A DNA stretch of 64,000 bases from Flavobacterium suncheonense GH29-5 = DSM 17707 (GCF_000430025.1 NZ_AUCZ01000007.1:216187-280186); one strand, 5' to 3'. Shown: positions 1-9,734, counted from the first letter of the stretch. The notes: generated by a model from the sequence alone, not told the origin. Program-made: numbers and translations.

Positions 1-122
1 TTCTCTTTAAGGCTCTCATTTTGTTTCGAAGTAATGTACAATTTAAAGGAAACAACCAGCATCCCGATTAACAAAAATCCAACGCTGGTAGAAGTAATGC
101 TTATGTAGTGTCTAAGAGGCAT
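1..122 (-). CDS. Partial gene, N-terminus of a membrane-anchored protein
   Basis: An ATG on the minus strand (120-122) opens a frame without a stop down to the window edge, giving 40 residues. They contain a short basic N-terminus, a hydrophobic stretch around residues 12-27 that would span the membrane once, then a charged segment. This looks like the start of a signal-anchored protein such as a sensor kinase or a coiled-coil membrane protein, but too little is present to name it. It is divergent from comF, with 58 bp between the two preferred starts. Confidence 0.5.
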   Translation of the reverse strand, partial: MPLRHYISITSTSVGFLLIGMLVVSFKLYITSKQNESLKE

Positions 123-180
123 TTGAAAAATTATAATGTTTGAAGCTACTTTTTATAACCCATACAATCAAAAAAAATCG

Positions 181-870
181 ATGAACGCTTTAAAAAATCT
201 GTTAAATCTCCTCTTCCCCACAGCCTGCAAAGGATGTGCTTCACAACTTTTTTCATACGAAACCACTATTTGTCTGCGCTGCCAACACGAACTTCCGCTC
301 ACCAATCATCTGGCGAACCCTGAAAACGAAACGTTTAAAAAGTTTTACGGAAAGCTAGCCGTTGAGCATGCTTCTTCCGTGGTGTACTTCCACAAAAAAG
401 GCATCGTGCAACAACTGATTCACCATTTAAAATACAAGGGAGCACAAGATGTCGGTCATTTTTTCGGCACCCTGTACGCTTCCTCTGCAAAAGAAGATCT
501 GATTTTAAAAACTGTAGACCAAATCATTCCGGTTCCCTTGCATCCAAAGAAATTGCAGGAACGCGGATACAATCAGGTAACCACTTTCGGAGCCTCATTA
601 GCGCAGGGCTTGAATGTTCCGATGAATGAAACCCTTTTGGAACGGAAACGCTATTCGAAAACACAAACCCAAAAGAACATTTTCGGCCGTTCCGAACTGA
701 GCACAGCTCTTTTCGACGTTAGGTTTTCGGAAAACGAACACGGCAAACATTTCCTGTTGGTAGACGATGTAATTACCACCGGTGCCACTTTGGAAGCCTG
801 CGGAAAAGCGCTCCTGAAAATTCCCGGGGCCAAAATCAGTGTGGTTACCATTGCGTATGCGCATTCATAA
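181..870 (+). CDS. ComF family phosphoribosyltransferase-like protein
   Basis: This 229-aa protein has an N-terminal zinc-ribbon-like region with two CxxC pairs (CKGC and CLRC) followed by a type I phosphoribosyltransferase fold. The PRPP-binding loop is visible near the C-terminus as LLVDDVITTGAT. ComF relatives are needed for DNA uptake in naturally competent bacteria, but in flavobacteria the role is untested. An in-frame ATG exists at 136, but the one at 181 gives the usual family N-terminus (MNALKNLLNLLFPTACKGC). The next gene, on the same strand, encodes a lipoprotein 55 bp downstream. Confidence 0.85.
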   Translation: MNALKNLLNLLFPTACKGCASQLFSYETTICLRCQHELPLTNHLANPENETFKKFYGKLAVEHASSVVYFHKKGIVQQLIHHLKYKGAQDVGHFFGTLYASSAKEDLILKTVDQIIPVPLHPKKLQERGYNQVTTFGASLAQGLNVPMNETLLERKRYSKTQTQKNIFGRSELSTALFDVRFSENEHGKHFLLVDDVITTGATLEACGKALLKIPGAKISVVTIAYAHS

Positions 871-925
871 TTTTATAGAAAACATTTCATTTCCAGTAAA
901 TATAATTGTTATTTTGTGCTGTTAA

Positions 926-2539
926 ATGAATTCCAAGATGCTGAAATCAAAGTTTACATTCCTGCTTGTATCACTTGTTTTACTGGTAACCGGTTGTGCC
1001 AAAAGAGGTACCATCACAGGAGGCGCCAAGGATACCATTCCTCCGGTACTGATTAACAGCAGTCCGAAAAATTTCAGTACGGATTTTAAAGGCGATTTCA
1101 TCAAAATCACGTTTGACGAATACATCAAGATTAAAGATCTTAACAAGCAACTGATTATCTCGCCGCCGATGAAAAACGCTCCTTATATTGTTCCGATGGG
1201 AAGTGCCAGCAAATTCATTTCGATTAAAATCAACGATACGTTACAGCCGAACACTACCTACAGTTTTAATTTCGGACAGAGTATTACCGACAACAACGAG
1301 GGCAATCCTTTTTCACAATTTAAATACGTTTTTTCCACCGGTAGCTACATCGACTCGCTGAAACTTGGCGGTAAAATTAAAGACGCTCTTTCCAAAAAAA
1401 CAGACAACTTTGTGAACATCCAGCTGTATGAAGCAGCAACCTTTAACGATTCCACGATTTACAAAGAACAGCCGCGTTATGTAACCAACAGCCTGGACAG
1501 TCTTACCACTTTTGCGCTTGAAAATCTGAAAGAAGGCCAATACTATCTCATCGCCTTAAAAGACGAGAACAAAGATTATAAATACAATCCGAAAACCGAT
1601 AAAATTGCCTTTCACAACAAACCGATTGTGATTCCGAACGATACCCTTTTCCGATTGGATCTCTTTAAAGAAAAACTCCCATTTAAAGCCTCGAGACCGT
1701 CTCAAGCCAGTGCCAATAGGTTGGTAATGGGTTATGAAGGAACGCACAAGAATGTTGCCTTAAAAATCCGGAATAAGGATGCGGAAATTCCTTTTGTCAT
1801 AACAAAACTTCCAAAAGCCGATTCCCTACAGCTCTGGATTCCGAAAATCAAAACGGATTCCCTTCAAATTGAGGTTGCCGGGGAACAATTTTCCAAAACT
1901 TTTACGACGAAGTTAAAAGAAATGAAAACAACCGACACGCTTTCTTTGAAGGCAAAACAGTCCGGAAGCATTGCTTTTAGGGAAAATTTCACGATTGAAG
2001 CCGCCACGCCTTTGGTAAAAATTGACGCCTCAAAAATCAGGATAACCAAAAAAGATTCCGCAGCAGTAGCATTTACGGCCAAGTACAAGGAATTTGAACA
2101 GGAGTTGGTTTTCGATTTCAAAAAAGAAGAAAGCGAAAAATACAAGGTATTGTTGTTGCCCGGCGCGCTGAAAGATTTTTACGATAAGGAAAACGATACT
2201 CTTTCCTACACTCTCAACACTAAAAAATTATCCGATTTTGGCAACCTGAAGATTACCCTGGAAAATGTCGACCGTTTCCCGATTCTTGTGGAACTGCTGG
2301 ATGCGAAAGAAAATGTAATGGAATCGCAGTATTCCGAAAAAGAAACCGTTCTTTATTTCGACGTCATTGAACCCCGACAATATACGCTGAGAATCATCTA
2401 CGACGACGACAAAAACAAAGAGTGGACTTCCGGAAACTTCCTGGAAAAACGACAGCCGGAAGAAGTGATTTACTTTCCGAAAGAAATCGATGTCCGGGCC
2501 AACTGGGATGTAGAACAGCCCTTTATTCTGTCAAAGTAA
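926..2539 (+). CDS. Ig-like domain (SbsA/Big_5-type) lipoprotein
   Basis: The 537-aa product begins with a lipoprotein signal peptide with the lipobox LVTGC (Cys about residue 24), so it should be lipid-anchored in the envelope. Residues about 38-135 resemble a bacterial Ig-like domain of the SbsA N-terminal (Big_5) type, with the recognisable IPPVLINSSPKN start and an ITFDEYI strand. The rest is beta-rich and repetitive in composition. Function is unknown; surface or periplasmic binding is inferred only. A second in-frame ATG at 938 is an equally possible start. Its 3' end overlaps the convergent nitrilase gene by 17 bp. Confidence 0.75.
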   Translation: MNSKMLKSKFTFLLVSLVLLVTGCAKRGTITGGAKDTIPPVLINSSPKNFSTDFKGDFIKITFDEYIKIKDLNKQLIISPPMKNAPYIVPMGSASKFISIKINDTLQPNTTYSFNFGQSITDNNEGNPFSQFKYVFSTGSYIDSLKLGGKIKDALSKKTDNFVNIQLYEAATFNDSTIYKEQPRYVTNSLDSLTTFALENLKEGQYYLIALKDENKDYKYNPKTDKIAFHNKPIVIPNDTLFRLDLFKEKLPFKASRPSQASANRLVMGYEGTHKNVALKIRNKDAEIPFVITKLPKADSLQLWIPKIKTDSLQIEVAGEQFSKTFTTKLKEMKTTDTLSLKAKQSGSIAFRENFTIEAATPLVKIDASKIRITKKDSAAVAFTAKYKEFEQELVFDFKKEESEKYKVLLLPGALKDFYDKENDTLSYTLNTKKLSDFGNLKITLENVDRFPILVELLDAKENVMESQYSEKETVLYFDVIEPRQYTLRIIYDDDKNKEWTSGNFLEKRQPEEVIYFPKEIDVRANWDVEQPFILSK

Positions 2540-3290
2540 AACCGTCGCGATCGCCTAAAAAACCGAATTTGTTGCGGTTGGCCAACATGAGTTCCTTATC
2601 CAGACGAACGGAAAACACCATCTCTTTTTCCGATGGTTCCACCATATAATTGCCGAGATAATCGATAATCTGGGAATGGCCAGGATAATTGTTGTCGTTT
2701 TCATCGTCCCCGATTCGGTTAACGCCTATCACATAGGTCATGTTTTCAATCGCTCTGGCTTTGAGCAAGGTATCCCACGCCTGAATTCTCGCTTGCGGCC
2801 AATTGGCCACGTAGATCAGCAGGTCATAATCGTCATTAAAACGGGAAAAGACCGGAAAACGCAAGTCGTAACATACAAAAGGACAAATCCGCCAGCCTAA
2901 ATAATTAATAATTTTCTTTTCGTTGCCTTTGGTGTACACTTTATGCTCACCAGCCAGCGAAAACAGGTGGCGCTTGTCGTAATATTCCACTTCGCCGGTT
3001 GGGAAAACGAACAACAACCGGTTGTAATAATTTTCTTTTTCCCGAACAACCATGCTTCCCATGATGGCCATATTCCGGGCTTGGGCAGTTTCTTTCATCC
3101 AGGCAATCGTTGGCCCATCCATGGCTTCGGCCACTTCATGCGGATTCATGGTAAACCCGGACGTAAACATTTCCGGAAGCACCACCAGGAGCGTTTCCTC
3201 CGGGATGTTTTGAATTTTGGCGGCGAAATAATTGCGGTTCACTTCAGGGTTTTCCCAAAAGAGTGGGGCCTGGATAATGGAAATTTGCAT
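2523..3290 (-). CDS. Nitrilase superfamily amidohydrolase (omega-amidase type)
   Basis: A 255-aa carbon-nitrogen hydrolase with the complete catalytic triad: Glu40 (VVLPEMFTSGF), Lys106 (YYDKRHLF) and Cys140 (PFVCYDLRFP). The length and the LPEMF and YDKRHLFS context fit the omega-amidase (YafV/Nit2-like) subgroup, which hydrolyses 2-oxoglutaramate or 2-oxosuccinamate in the cytoplasm. The frame is open further upstream to 3332, but the ATG at 3290 gives the standard MQISIIQ N-terminus and avoids the terminator hairpin. It converges on the Ig-like lipoprotein gene with a 17-bp overlap. The exact substrate is inferred. Confidence 0.85.
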   Translation of the reverse strand: MQISIIQAPLFWENPEVNRNYFAAKIQNIPEETLLVVLPEMFTSGFTMNPHEVAEAMDGPTIAWMKETAQARNMAIMGSMVVREKENYYNRLLFVFPTGEVEYYDKRHLFSLAGEHKVYTKGNEKKIINYLGWRICPFVCYDLRFPVFSRFNDDYDLLIYVANWPQARIQAWDTLLKARAIENMTYVIGVNRIGDDENDNNYPGHSQIIDYLGNYMVEPSEKEMVFSVRLDKELMLANRNKFGFLGDRDGFTLTE

Positions 3291-3321
3291 AAAGAAACGT
3301 TTTGTTAAAAGTAGTAAAAAC

Positions 3322-3356
3322 AAAAAACGCATCCAACATTGCCGGATGCGTTTTTT
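3322..3356. terminator. Rho-independent terminator, bidirectional, after sdhB
   Basis: A 7-bp GC-rich stem (CGCATCC 3328-3334 with GGATGCG 3344-3350) is flanked by six A on one side and six T on the other, so it can act in either direction. It lies 3' of sdhB on the minus strand and 5' of the nitrilase gene. Confidence 0.8.
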
Positions 3357-3374
3357 ATAAATTCGATTAAAAGC

Positions 3375-4136
3375 TTATTTCAGACTCGCTTTTAAGTATT
3401 CACGGTTCATACGGGCGATGTTCTCCAATGAAATGCCTTTAGGACATTCGATTTCACATGCTCCGGTGTTGGTACAGTTTCCGAATCCTTCTTCGTCCAT
3501 CTGACGCACCATGTTCAGTACACGCTCGGTAGCTTCCACACGTCCTTGCGGCAACAAGGCGTATTGAGAAACTTTCGCTCCCACGAACAACATAGCCGAT
3601 CCGTTTTTACAAGTCGCCACACAAGCCCCGCATCCGATACAAGCTGCTGCTTCAAACGCTTTGTCTGCATCTGTTTTTGGAACTGGCGTTGCATTAGCAT
3701 CGATGGTTCTTCCGGAAGTGTTTACCGATACGAAACCTCCTGCCTGTTGGATACGGTCGAAAGCGCTGCGGTCTACCACCAAGTCTTTGATTACCGGGAA
3801 GGCTTTACTTCTCCACGGCTCCACATAGATGGTATCCCCGTCGTTGAACATACGCATGTGCAACTGACAGGTGGTGATGCCGGTGTCCGGTCCGTGGGCA
3901 CGTCCGTTGATGTACAGCGAACACATTCCGCAGATTCCCTCACGACAGTCGTGGTCGAAGGCAACCGGCTCTTTTCTTTCGTTTACTAATTGTTCGTTCA
4001 ATTGGTCTAACATTTCCAGGAACGAGCTGTCAGTGGAAACGTTATCCAGTTTGTATGTTTCCATACTCCCTTTCTCTTTAGCGTTTTTCTGACGCCAAAT
4101 TTTAAGGTTTATATTGATAGTCTTTTTAGAAGCCAT
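3375..4136 (-). CDS. sdhB: Succinate dehydrogenase/fumarate reductase iron-sulfur subunit
   Basis: The 253-aa protein carries electrons between the flavoprotein and quinone in complex II. The [2Fe-2S] ligands are Cys64, Cys69, Cys72 ([12 protein letters not shown]) and Cys90. The C-terminal ferredoxin domain has Cys166, 169, 172, 176 ([11 protein letters not shown]) and Cys221, 227, 231 for the 4Fe-4S and 3Fe-4S clusters. It is the last gene of sdhCAB, 90 bp after sdhA, and ends at a strong terminator. Succinate dehydrogenase is the more likely direction in an aerobic flavobacterium, although this subtype can work both ways. Confidence 0.95.
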   Translation of the reverse strand: MASKKTININLKIWRQKNAKEKGSMETYKLDNVSTDSSFLEMLDQLNEQLVNERKEPVAFDHDCREGICGMCSLYINGRAHGPDTGITTCQLHMRMFNDGDTIYVEPWRSKAFPVIKDLVVDRSAFDRIQQAGGFVSVNTSGRTIDANATPVPKTDADKAFEAAACIGCGACVATCKNGSAMLFVGAKVSQYALLPQGRVEATERVLNMVRQMDEEGFGNCTNTGACEIECPKGISLENIARMNREYLKASLK

Positions 4137-4226
4137 AATTTTTTATTTTTTGAGGTTTAGTAATCCGGTGTCTGTAATTCGAGTGCAACACCTTATCACT
4201 TCTCCCTTTTTACTAATCCCTAATTC

Positions 4227-6236
4227 TTATTTATAATTTCTAGCTGCGATTTTGATGTATTCGTATTTCAACTCTTCTTTGTGAAGGACTTCCTGACTGA
4301 TGTCGCTGCCTTTGTATTCCCAGGCACCCACAAATTTGAAGTTTTCATCGTCACGAAGGGTTTCGCCTTCCGCATCCTGATACTCTTCACGGAAGTGACC
4401 TCCGCAGGATTCTTTACGCTGTAACGCATCCATCGCCATCAATTGTCCCAATTCCATGAAATCAGCTACGCGTAGTGCTTTTTCCAATTCAGGGTTCAAT
4501 TCGTCAGCGCTTCCCGGAACGTAAACGTCTTTGTGGAATTCTTCGCGCAACGCGGCAATTTCGGCAACCGCTTCTTTTAAGCCTTGCTCGTTACGGGCCA
4601 TTCCCACTTTGTTCCACATGATCAATCCTAGTTTTTTGTGGAAATGGTCTACGGATTTCGTTCCGTTGTTGTTTAAGAATTTGTTGATTTGCTCTTTCAC
4701 GCGGTTTTCCGCTTCGGCAAATTCCGGTAAATCCGTAGAAATTTTACCGGTACGAATCTCGTCGGCCAAATAATCCGAAACAGTGTAAGGCAATACGAAG
4801 TATCCGTCTGCCAAACCTTGCATCAACGCAGAAGCCCCTAAACGGTTTGCTCCGTGATCGGAGAAGTTCGCTTCTCCTGCAACGAAACAACCGGGGATAT
4901 TCGTCTGTAAATTATAATCTACCCAAACACCACCCATGGTATAGTGCACCGCCGGATAAATTTTCATTGGCGTTTCGTATGGGTTTTCGTCGGTAATTTT
5001 CTGGTACATGGTAAACAAGTTACCGTATTTTTCTTCCAGCCACTGTTTCCCTAAAATAGTAATTTCTTCCTGCGTTGGGTTGTGGTTTCCTTTAGCATAA
5101 GCTGCCTGTTTTCCTTTGGAGATGATTTCCGAGGAGAAGTCTAAGTAAACTCCTTCGTTGGTATCGTTCGCTTCGATTCCGAAACCGGCATCACAACGCT
5201 CTTTTGCGGCTCTGGATGCCACGTCACGCGGTACTAAGTTACCAAACGCAGGGTATCTTCTCTCTAGATAGTAATCTCTGTCTTCTTCCGCAATTTGTGT
5301 CGGTTTCAATTTACCGGCTCGGATGGCTTCCGCATCTTCTTTTTTCTTAGGAACCCAGATACGTCCGGAGTTACGCAAAGATTCGGACATCAGCGTCAAT
5401 TTCGACTGGTTGGTGCCGTGTACCGGAATACAGGTCGGGTGAATCTGCACATAACACGGGTTCGCAAAGAAAGCGCCTTGTTTGTGGACTTTCCAAGCAG
5501 CTGTTACGTTGGATCCCATAGCGTTTGTGGAAAGGAAATATACGTTTCCGTATCCTCCGGAAGCAATGATCACCGCGTGTGCCGAATGTCTTTCGATTTC
5601 TCCTGTGATCAGGTTACGGGCGATGATTCCACGGGCTTTTCCGTCTACTTTCACTAAATCTAACATTTCGTGACGGTTGAACATCTGCACGCGTCCTAAC
5701 CCGATTTGTCTGGATAAAGCAGAATACGCACCCAACAACAACTGCTGTCCGGTCTGACCTGCCGCATAGAACGTACGCTGTACCTGAGTACCCCCAAACG
5801 AACGGTTGTCTAACAATCCGCCGTAATCACGGGCAAAAGGTACCCCTTGCGCCACACACTGGTCGATGATGTTGGCGGAAACTTCCGCTAAACGGTGAAC
5901 GTTCGCTTCACGCGCACGGTAGTCTCCTCCTTTAATGGTATCGTAGAACAAACGATAAGTACTGTCCCCATCGTTTTGGTAATTTTTCGCTGCATTGATA
6001 CCTCCCTGTGCGGCAATTGAGTGCGCACGACGCGGAGAATCCTGAAAACAGAACGCTTTTACGTTGTAGCCCATCTCGCCAAGAGAAGCGGCTGCCGAAG
6101 CTCCTGCCAATCCTGTTCCCACCACAATAATGTCGATTTTCGGACGGTTATTCGGTGCTACAAGTTTTAAATGGTTTTTGTGGTTGGTCCATTTTTCTGC
6201 AATTGGACCTTCTGGTATTTTAGAATCTAACTTCAT
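4227..6236 (-). CDS. sdhA: Succinate dehydrogenase/fumarate reductase flavoprotein subunit
   Basis: A 669-aa flavoprotein that oxidises succinate to fumarate on the cytoplasmic face of the membrane. The FAD dinucleotide fold is near the N-terminus ([16 protein letters not shown]), followed by the HSIAAQGG segment that holds the flavin-linking histidine, the substrate-site HPTC motif and the [12 protein letters not shown] motif. Length and sequence match the Bacteroidota/epsilonproteobacterial class with a b558-type partner. It lies 17 bp downstream of sdhC in the same operon. The start ATG at 6236 fits the family N-terminus ([11 protein letters not shown]). Confidence 0.95.
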   Translation of the reverse strand: MKLDSKIPEGPIAEKWTNHKNHLKLVAPNNRPKIDIIVVGTGLAGASAAASLGEMGYNVKAFCFQDSPRRAHSIAAQGGINAAKNYQNDGDSTYRLFYDTIKGGDYRAREANVHRLAEVSANIIDQCVAQGVPFARDYGGLLDNRSFGGTQVQRTFYAAGQTGQQLLLGAYSALSRQIGLGRVQMFNRHEMLDLVKVDGKARGIIARNLITGEIERHSAHAVIIASGGYGNVYFLSTNAMGSNVTAAWKVHKQGAFFANPCYVQIHPTCIPVHGTNQSKLTLMSESLRNSGRIWVPKKKEDAEAIRAGKLKPTQIAEEDRDYYLERRYPAFGNLVPRDVASRAAKERCDAGFGIEANDTNEGVYLDFSSEIISKGKQAAYAKGNHNPTQEEITILGKQWLEEKYGNLFTMYQKITDENPYETPMKIYPAVHYTMGGVWVDYNLQTNIPGCFVAGEANFSDHGANRLGASALMQGLADGYFVLPYTVSDYLADEIRTGKISTDLPEFAEAENRVKEQINKFLNNNGTKSVDHFHKKLGLIMWNKVGMARNEQGLKEAVAEIAALREEFHKDVYVPGSADELNPELEKALRVADFMELGQLMAMDALQRKESCGGHFREEYQDAEGETLRDDENFKFVGAWEYKGSDISQEVLHKEELKYEYIKIAARNYK

Positions 6237-6253
6237 AACTATCGTGAGGTTGA

Positions 6254-7129
6254 TTATTTAACAAAGTGAATGTAAAGCGGAATGATAGCAAACAGTATCG
6301 GAACAATCACCGCAAACAGTTTCCCGAACGTTTTAATCGCCGGCGTGAATTTATTGTTGATTCCCAACGACTGGAAAGCACTTTGGAAACCGTGCCATAA
6401 ATGGAATGCCAAAACGCCCATGCATAATACATACAGAATCGTGAATACTAACCCTTCATTTGGAATGGCCCCAAATAATTTTGCTTTGCTCTTAAAGAAA
6501 TCAAAAGTGATTTTATGCAAATCTTTATAGCCTTCTCCTACTTTAATTTTCGCCTGAGTATTGTAAAAATCTTTTCCGTGGTCGATATAAAGCTGAGCAC
6601 CTATCTCCTCAGCCTCTTTACTGTCTTTAGCCACTTGTGTTACCGGAATATAAGTCCCTGAAGTTGTAACATACAAATCTTGCTTTTGCCCCATCATTTC
6701 CACTGTGGTGGCATACACCGGCATTTTTTTGTCGAAGTGCATTTTTGCCCAGAAGTTTACCATGTGGGTTACGATGAAAACCAAAATCAAGGTTCCTAAC
6801 ACAGCCATGTTTCTGGAAGCAAAACCGCTGTTCGCTGCCGGATTGCTTTTCGCATAACCGATTGGTCTTGCTTTTTTGTTCTGAATGGTTAACAGGATTC
6901 CGTCAACCGCATGGAATAAGATTGAGAAGTAGGTTAAATAGGATAATAATTTTACTGCCGGATTGGAAGTCATGAACAATGCATACTGGTTGAATTGTAA
7001 AGCATCACCAAAAATCAGCTGAAGATTTCCAGCCAAGTGACCCGCCAAAAACAAGCATAAAAATAAACCTGTAAGAGCCATCCAGTATTTCTTCGCAATG
7101 GACGACTTTAAAAGTGCAGATTGTGCCAT
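6254..7129 (-). CDS. sdhC: Succinate dehydrogenase cytochrome b558 subunit
   Basis: First gene of sdhCAB. The 291-aa protein has five hydrophobic helices (about 14-36, 55-80, 106-126, 215-237, 262-286) with histidines in helices 1-4 (for example [31 protein letters not shown]) that suit the di-heme class typical of Bacteroidota. It anchors SdhAB and passes electrons to menaquinone. Between helices 3 and 4 there is a hydrophilic segment of nearly 90 residues, longer than I expect from the usual 220-230 aa members. The promoter (7167-7198) lies 38 bp upstream of the ATG. Confidence 0.9.
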   Translation of the reverse strand: MAQSALLKSSIAKKYWMALTGLFLCLFLAGHLAGNLQLIFGDALQFNQYALFMTSNPAVKLLSYLTYFSILFHAVDGILLTIQNKKARPIGYAKSNPAANSGFASRNMAVLGTLILVFIVTHMVNFWAKMHFDKKMPVYATTVEMMGQKQDLYVTTSGTYIPVTQVAKDSKEAEEIGAQLYIDHGKDFYNTQAKIKVGEGYKDLHKITFDFFKSKAKLFGAIPNEGLVFTILYVLCMGVLAFHLWHGFQSAFQSLGINNKFTPAIKTFGKLFAVIVPILFAIIPLYIHFVK

Positions 7130-7166
7130 AGTATTTGTTTAGTGTAATAGTTTTAAAAAAGTCAAA

Positions 7167-7198
7167 CAAAAATAAGGGTATTTGATGGTACCCGCAAA
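7167..7198 (-). promoter_or_regulatory. sdhCAB promoter, Bacteroidota -33/-7 type
   Basis: Reading the minus strand, TTTG (7195-7198) is followed after 20 bp by TATTTTTG (7167-7174), a perfect TAnnTTTG -7 element with the expected spacing. Transcription would start near 7160, giving a leader of about 30 nt before the sdhC ATG at 7129. Confidence 0.75.
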
Positions 7199-7398
7199 TG
7201 TTTACCCCTTATTTATAATGAATTTAAAAACCCACTTTAAAGCAAAAAACCGCTCCGGTACCCGAAACGGTTTTACCCTATTGTGTTGCGGTCTGGTAAC
7301 CCACACATTTTTTTATAAATCTAAGTTTCGCTCTGGTTTGCTGAAGTGTTTCCGCATAATAATTCCGTCCGGAATTGTCCCTTAGCCTTTTAGCATCC
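7199..7398. other. Non-coding stretch with two terminator-like hairpins
   Basis: No convincing gene is present here. There is an imperfect hairpin with A/T flanks at about 7244-7274 (outer CCG/CGG, inner CGG/CCG around 7252-7270) and a second one at 7282-7306 (TGTG with CACA, inner GGT/ACC) followed by ATTTTTTTATAA. The pattern could mark the end of a short RNA or an attenuated leader on either strand, but no matching promoter was found. A short frame at 7182-7385 has no family-like sequence and is not called. Confidence 0.3.
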
Positions 7399-7510
7399 GT
7401 GACTATTTTTTTATTTATTTTTTTCGTCACAAGTTTTGTGACTTTTTCGAAATAAATATTTTTAAGTCACACAATCCGTGACTTTTTTAAAAAAAATTTT
7501 TTTTCGTCAC
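7399..7510. repeat. 40-bp tandem repeat built from GTGAC/GTCAC half-sites
   Basis: GTGAC occurs at 7399, 7438 and 7478, and GTCAC at 7426, 7466 and 7506. The spacing is 39-40 bp within each series and exactly 12 bp from each GTCAC to the next GTGAC, so two inverted pairs (for example GTCACAAGTTTTGTGAC, 7426-7442) repeat at 40 bp with T/A-rich spacers. The array lies between the divergent sdh operon and a Crp/Fnr gene. It could be an operator array or a transcribed hairpin array; the function is unknown. Confidence 0.7.
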
Positions 7511-7558
7511 AGGTTTTTGTTGTTGCTGAAAAAAATTAAAGTCCAGCACTTAAATGTC

Positions 7559-7576
7559 TTTGTCTTCACAGACAAA
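7559..7576. promoter_or_regulatory. Inverted repeat upstream of the Crp/Fnr gene
   Basis: TTTGTCT (7559-7565) and AGACAAA (7570-7576) form a perfect 7-bp inverted repeat with a TCAC loop. It is about 184 bp before the Crp/Fnr start. It may be a dimer-binding site or a small RNA hairpin. Confidence 0.35.
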
Positions 7577-7759
7577 AAGAAAAAAAACTGACATAAGGCT
7601 TCAAATTGATTTTGCTTTCACACAACTGTTTCCAAACACATCATTTACATGACAATAACCATATAATCTTTTTACCTATTTTTACGATTGCTTTTTTACT
7701 TTTCGCAATTATAAAAAAGAAAAGCGCAAATACTTCTTTTAAAAAAATTAACACGCCCT

Positions 7760-8335
7760 ATGGAATCCCCTCTTGCTCTGCATACCCTTTCCTCTTTTTT
7801 TGACGGTACCGACCTGTTTTTCATTGACGCCTTTAAAAATTCGTTTGACACCTTATACCTTAAAAAAAACGACTACCTCGTGAAAGAAGGGGAAGTTTGT
7901 CAGTATTTCTGTTTTCTGGAGAAAGGGATTTTACAGCACGCCATCAACACCGAAAATGAGGAAAAAACCACTTATCTGGCGCTGCCCAATACCATCACCA
8001 CATCGCTGAAGAGTTTTTTAACCCAATCGCCCTCACAGAAAAGCATCAAAGCCATTGCCGACACCACACTTAAAACACTTTCTTATGAAACCTTTCAGCA
8101 CCTGTTGCAGAACAATCCGGAATTCAAACAATTCTATTACAGCCTTATCGAAAAACAGATTTGCCTGATAGACGATTACCGCATCGATTTGCTCACCTTA
8201 ACGCCCGAAGAACGCTACCAGAAACTGCTGGCTACCGAACCCAAACTTTTACAGGAAATCCCGCTGCATTATCTGGCTTCATTTTTAGGCATCTCCTCGC
8301 GGCACATGAGCCGGATCCGGCAAAACATAAAATAA
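7760..8335 (+). CDS. Crp/Fnr family transcriptional regulator
   Basis: The 191-aa protein has an N-terminal cyclic-nucleotide-binding-like beta-barrel (about 20-110, with LVKEGEVCQYFCFLEKG) and a C-terminal helix-turn-helix (about 150-190, with LASFLGISSRHMSRIRQ as recognition region). No FNR-type cysteine cluster is seen, and the short length matches the many small flavobacterial members whose ligand is unknown. It is preceded by more than 600 bp of non-coding DNA holding repeats it might bind, and is divergent from sdhCAB. Regulation of sdh is only suggested by position. Confidence 0.85.
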   Translation: MESPLALHTLSSFFDGTDLFFIDAFKNSFDTLYLKKNDYLVKEGEVCQYFCFLEKGILQHAINTENEEKTTYLALPNTITTSLKSFLTQSPSQKSIKAIADTTLKTLSYETFQHLLQNNPEFKQFYYSLIEKQICLIDDYRIDLLTLTPEERYQKLLATEPKLLQEIPLHYLASFLGISSRHMSRIRQNIK

Positions 8336-8407
8336 CGCCATTTGGCTGCTGCACAACTCCTTTTTGTTGCGTACTTTTGATACTGCAACATCTTTAAACT
8401 TTTATTT

Positions 8408-9700
8408 ATGAAATACCATTCGATAGACCGCGATTTGTTCATCAAAAACCGAAGCAAATTCACGGCACAGATGAAACCGAACAGTGTGGCGGTTTTCAAT
8501 TCCAACGATATTTATCCGGTGTCTGCCGACAGTACGCTGCCGTTCGCCCAGCACCGCGACATTTTCTATTTATCCGGTGTGGATCAGGAAGAAAGCATCC
8601 TGTTGCTGTTCCCGGATGCGCCGTACGAACATCTGAAAGAAATTCTATTTTTAAGAGAAACCAACGAACACATCGCCGTTTGGGAAGGGGAAAAACTCAC
8701 CAAGGAAAGAGCTTTTGAGGTGTCCGGCATCAGAACCGTAATCTGGTTGCAGGATTTCCAAAAAACGCTGAAAGAAGTCATGGCTTACGCCGATACGATG
8801 TACATCAACACCAACGAACATTATCGCGCGACCATCGAAACCGAAACCCGCGAAGCCCGCTTTATCAAATGGTGGAAAGAAAATTATCCGGCGCATAAAG
8901 TGGAAAAATCCAATCCGATTTTACAGCGCCTGCGTTCCGTAAAGGAAAGCGAAGAAATCGACCTGATTCAACACGCCTGTAACATCACCGAAAAGGGAAT
9001 CCGTCGTTTGCTGTCGTTCGTAAAACCGAATGTCATGGAATACGAAATCGAAGCGGAACTGGCGCACGAATTCTTACGAAACCGTTCCAAAGGTTTTGCC
9101 TACACGCCGATTATTGCTTCTGGAAACAATGCCAACGTGTTGCACTATATTGAAAACAACCAGCAATGTAAAGCCGGCGATTTGTTATTGTTGGATGTGG
9201 GAGCCGAATACGCTAACTATTCCAGCGATTTAACGCGGACCATTCCTGTTTCTGGTCGTTATACCGACAGACAACGCGAGGTGTACAACGCTGTTTTACG
9301 CGTAAAAAATGAAGCGACCAAAATGCTGGTTCCGGGCACGCTGTGGAAACAATACCACATCGAAGTGGGCAAAATCATGACCTCCGAACTCTTAGGTTTA
9401 GGACTGATTGACCGCGCCGACATCCAGAACGAAAACCCGGACTGGCCGGCTTATAAAAAATATTTCATGCACGGCACTTCACACCATTTAGGTTTGGACA
9501 CACACGATTACGGCTTGTTGCACGAACCGATGCAGGCCAACATGGTGTTTACCGTGGAACCGGGCATTTACATTCCGGAAGAAGGTTTCGGCATCCGTTT
9601 GGAAGACGACGTGGTGATTCAGGAAAAAGGCGAACCGTTCAACCTGATGCGCAACATTCCGATTGAAGCGGACGAGATTGAGAGTTTGATGAACGCTTAG
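8408..9700 (+). CDS. pepP: Xaa-Pro aminopeptidase (aminopeptidase P, M24B)
   Basis: A 430-aa metallopeptidase that removes an N-terminal residue before proline. The creatinase N-terminal domain (about 1-160) precedes the pita-bread domain. Metal ligands can be seen: two Asp in LLLDVGAEYANYSSDLTRT, a His in HGTSHHLGLDTHD, and two Glu in VEPGIYIPE and GIRLEDDV. It has no signal peptide and is probably cytoplasmic. It follows the Crp/Fnr gene by 72 bp and has its own terminator at 9735. Confidence 0.93.
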   Translation: MKYHSIDRDLFIKNRSKFTAQMKPNSVAVFNSNDIYPVSADSTLPFAQHRDIFYLSGVDQEESILLLFPDAPYEHLKEILFLRETNEHIAVWEGEKLTKERAFEVSGIRTVIWLQDFQKTLKEVMAYADTMYINTNEHYRATIETETREARFIKWWKENYPAHKVEKSNPILQRLRSVKESEEIDLIQHACNITEKGIRRLLSFVKPNVMEYEIEAELAHEFLRNRSKGFAYTPIIASGNNANVLHYIENNQQCKAGDLLLLDVGAEYANYSSDLTRTIPVSGRYTDRQREVYNAVLRVKNEATKMLVPGTLWKQYHIEVGKIMTSELLGLGLIDRADIQNENPDWPAYKKYFMHGTSHHLGLDTHDYGLLHEPMQANMVFTVEPGIYIPEEGFGIRLEDDVVIQEKGEPFNLMRNIPIEADEIESLMNA

Positions 9701-9734
9701 TTTGTTTTAAATTCTGAATTCTAAATTTTAAATG

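Noticed and set aside
7182..7385. A 67-aa frame in the sdh-Crp/Fnr gap
   Set aside because: It runs through the sdh promoter region and two hairpins, has no family-like sequence and an atypical composition; more likely non-coding.
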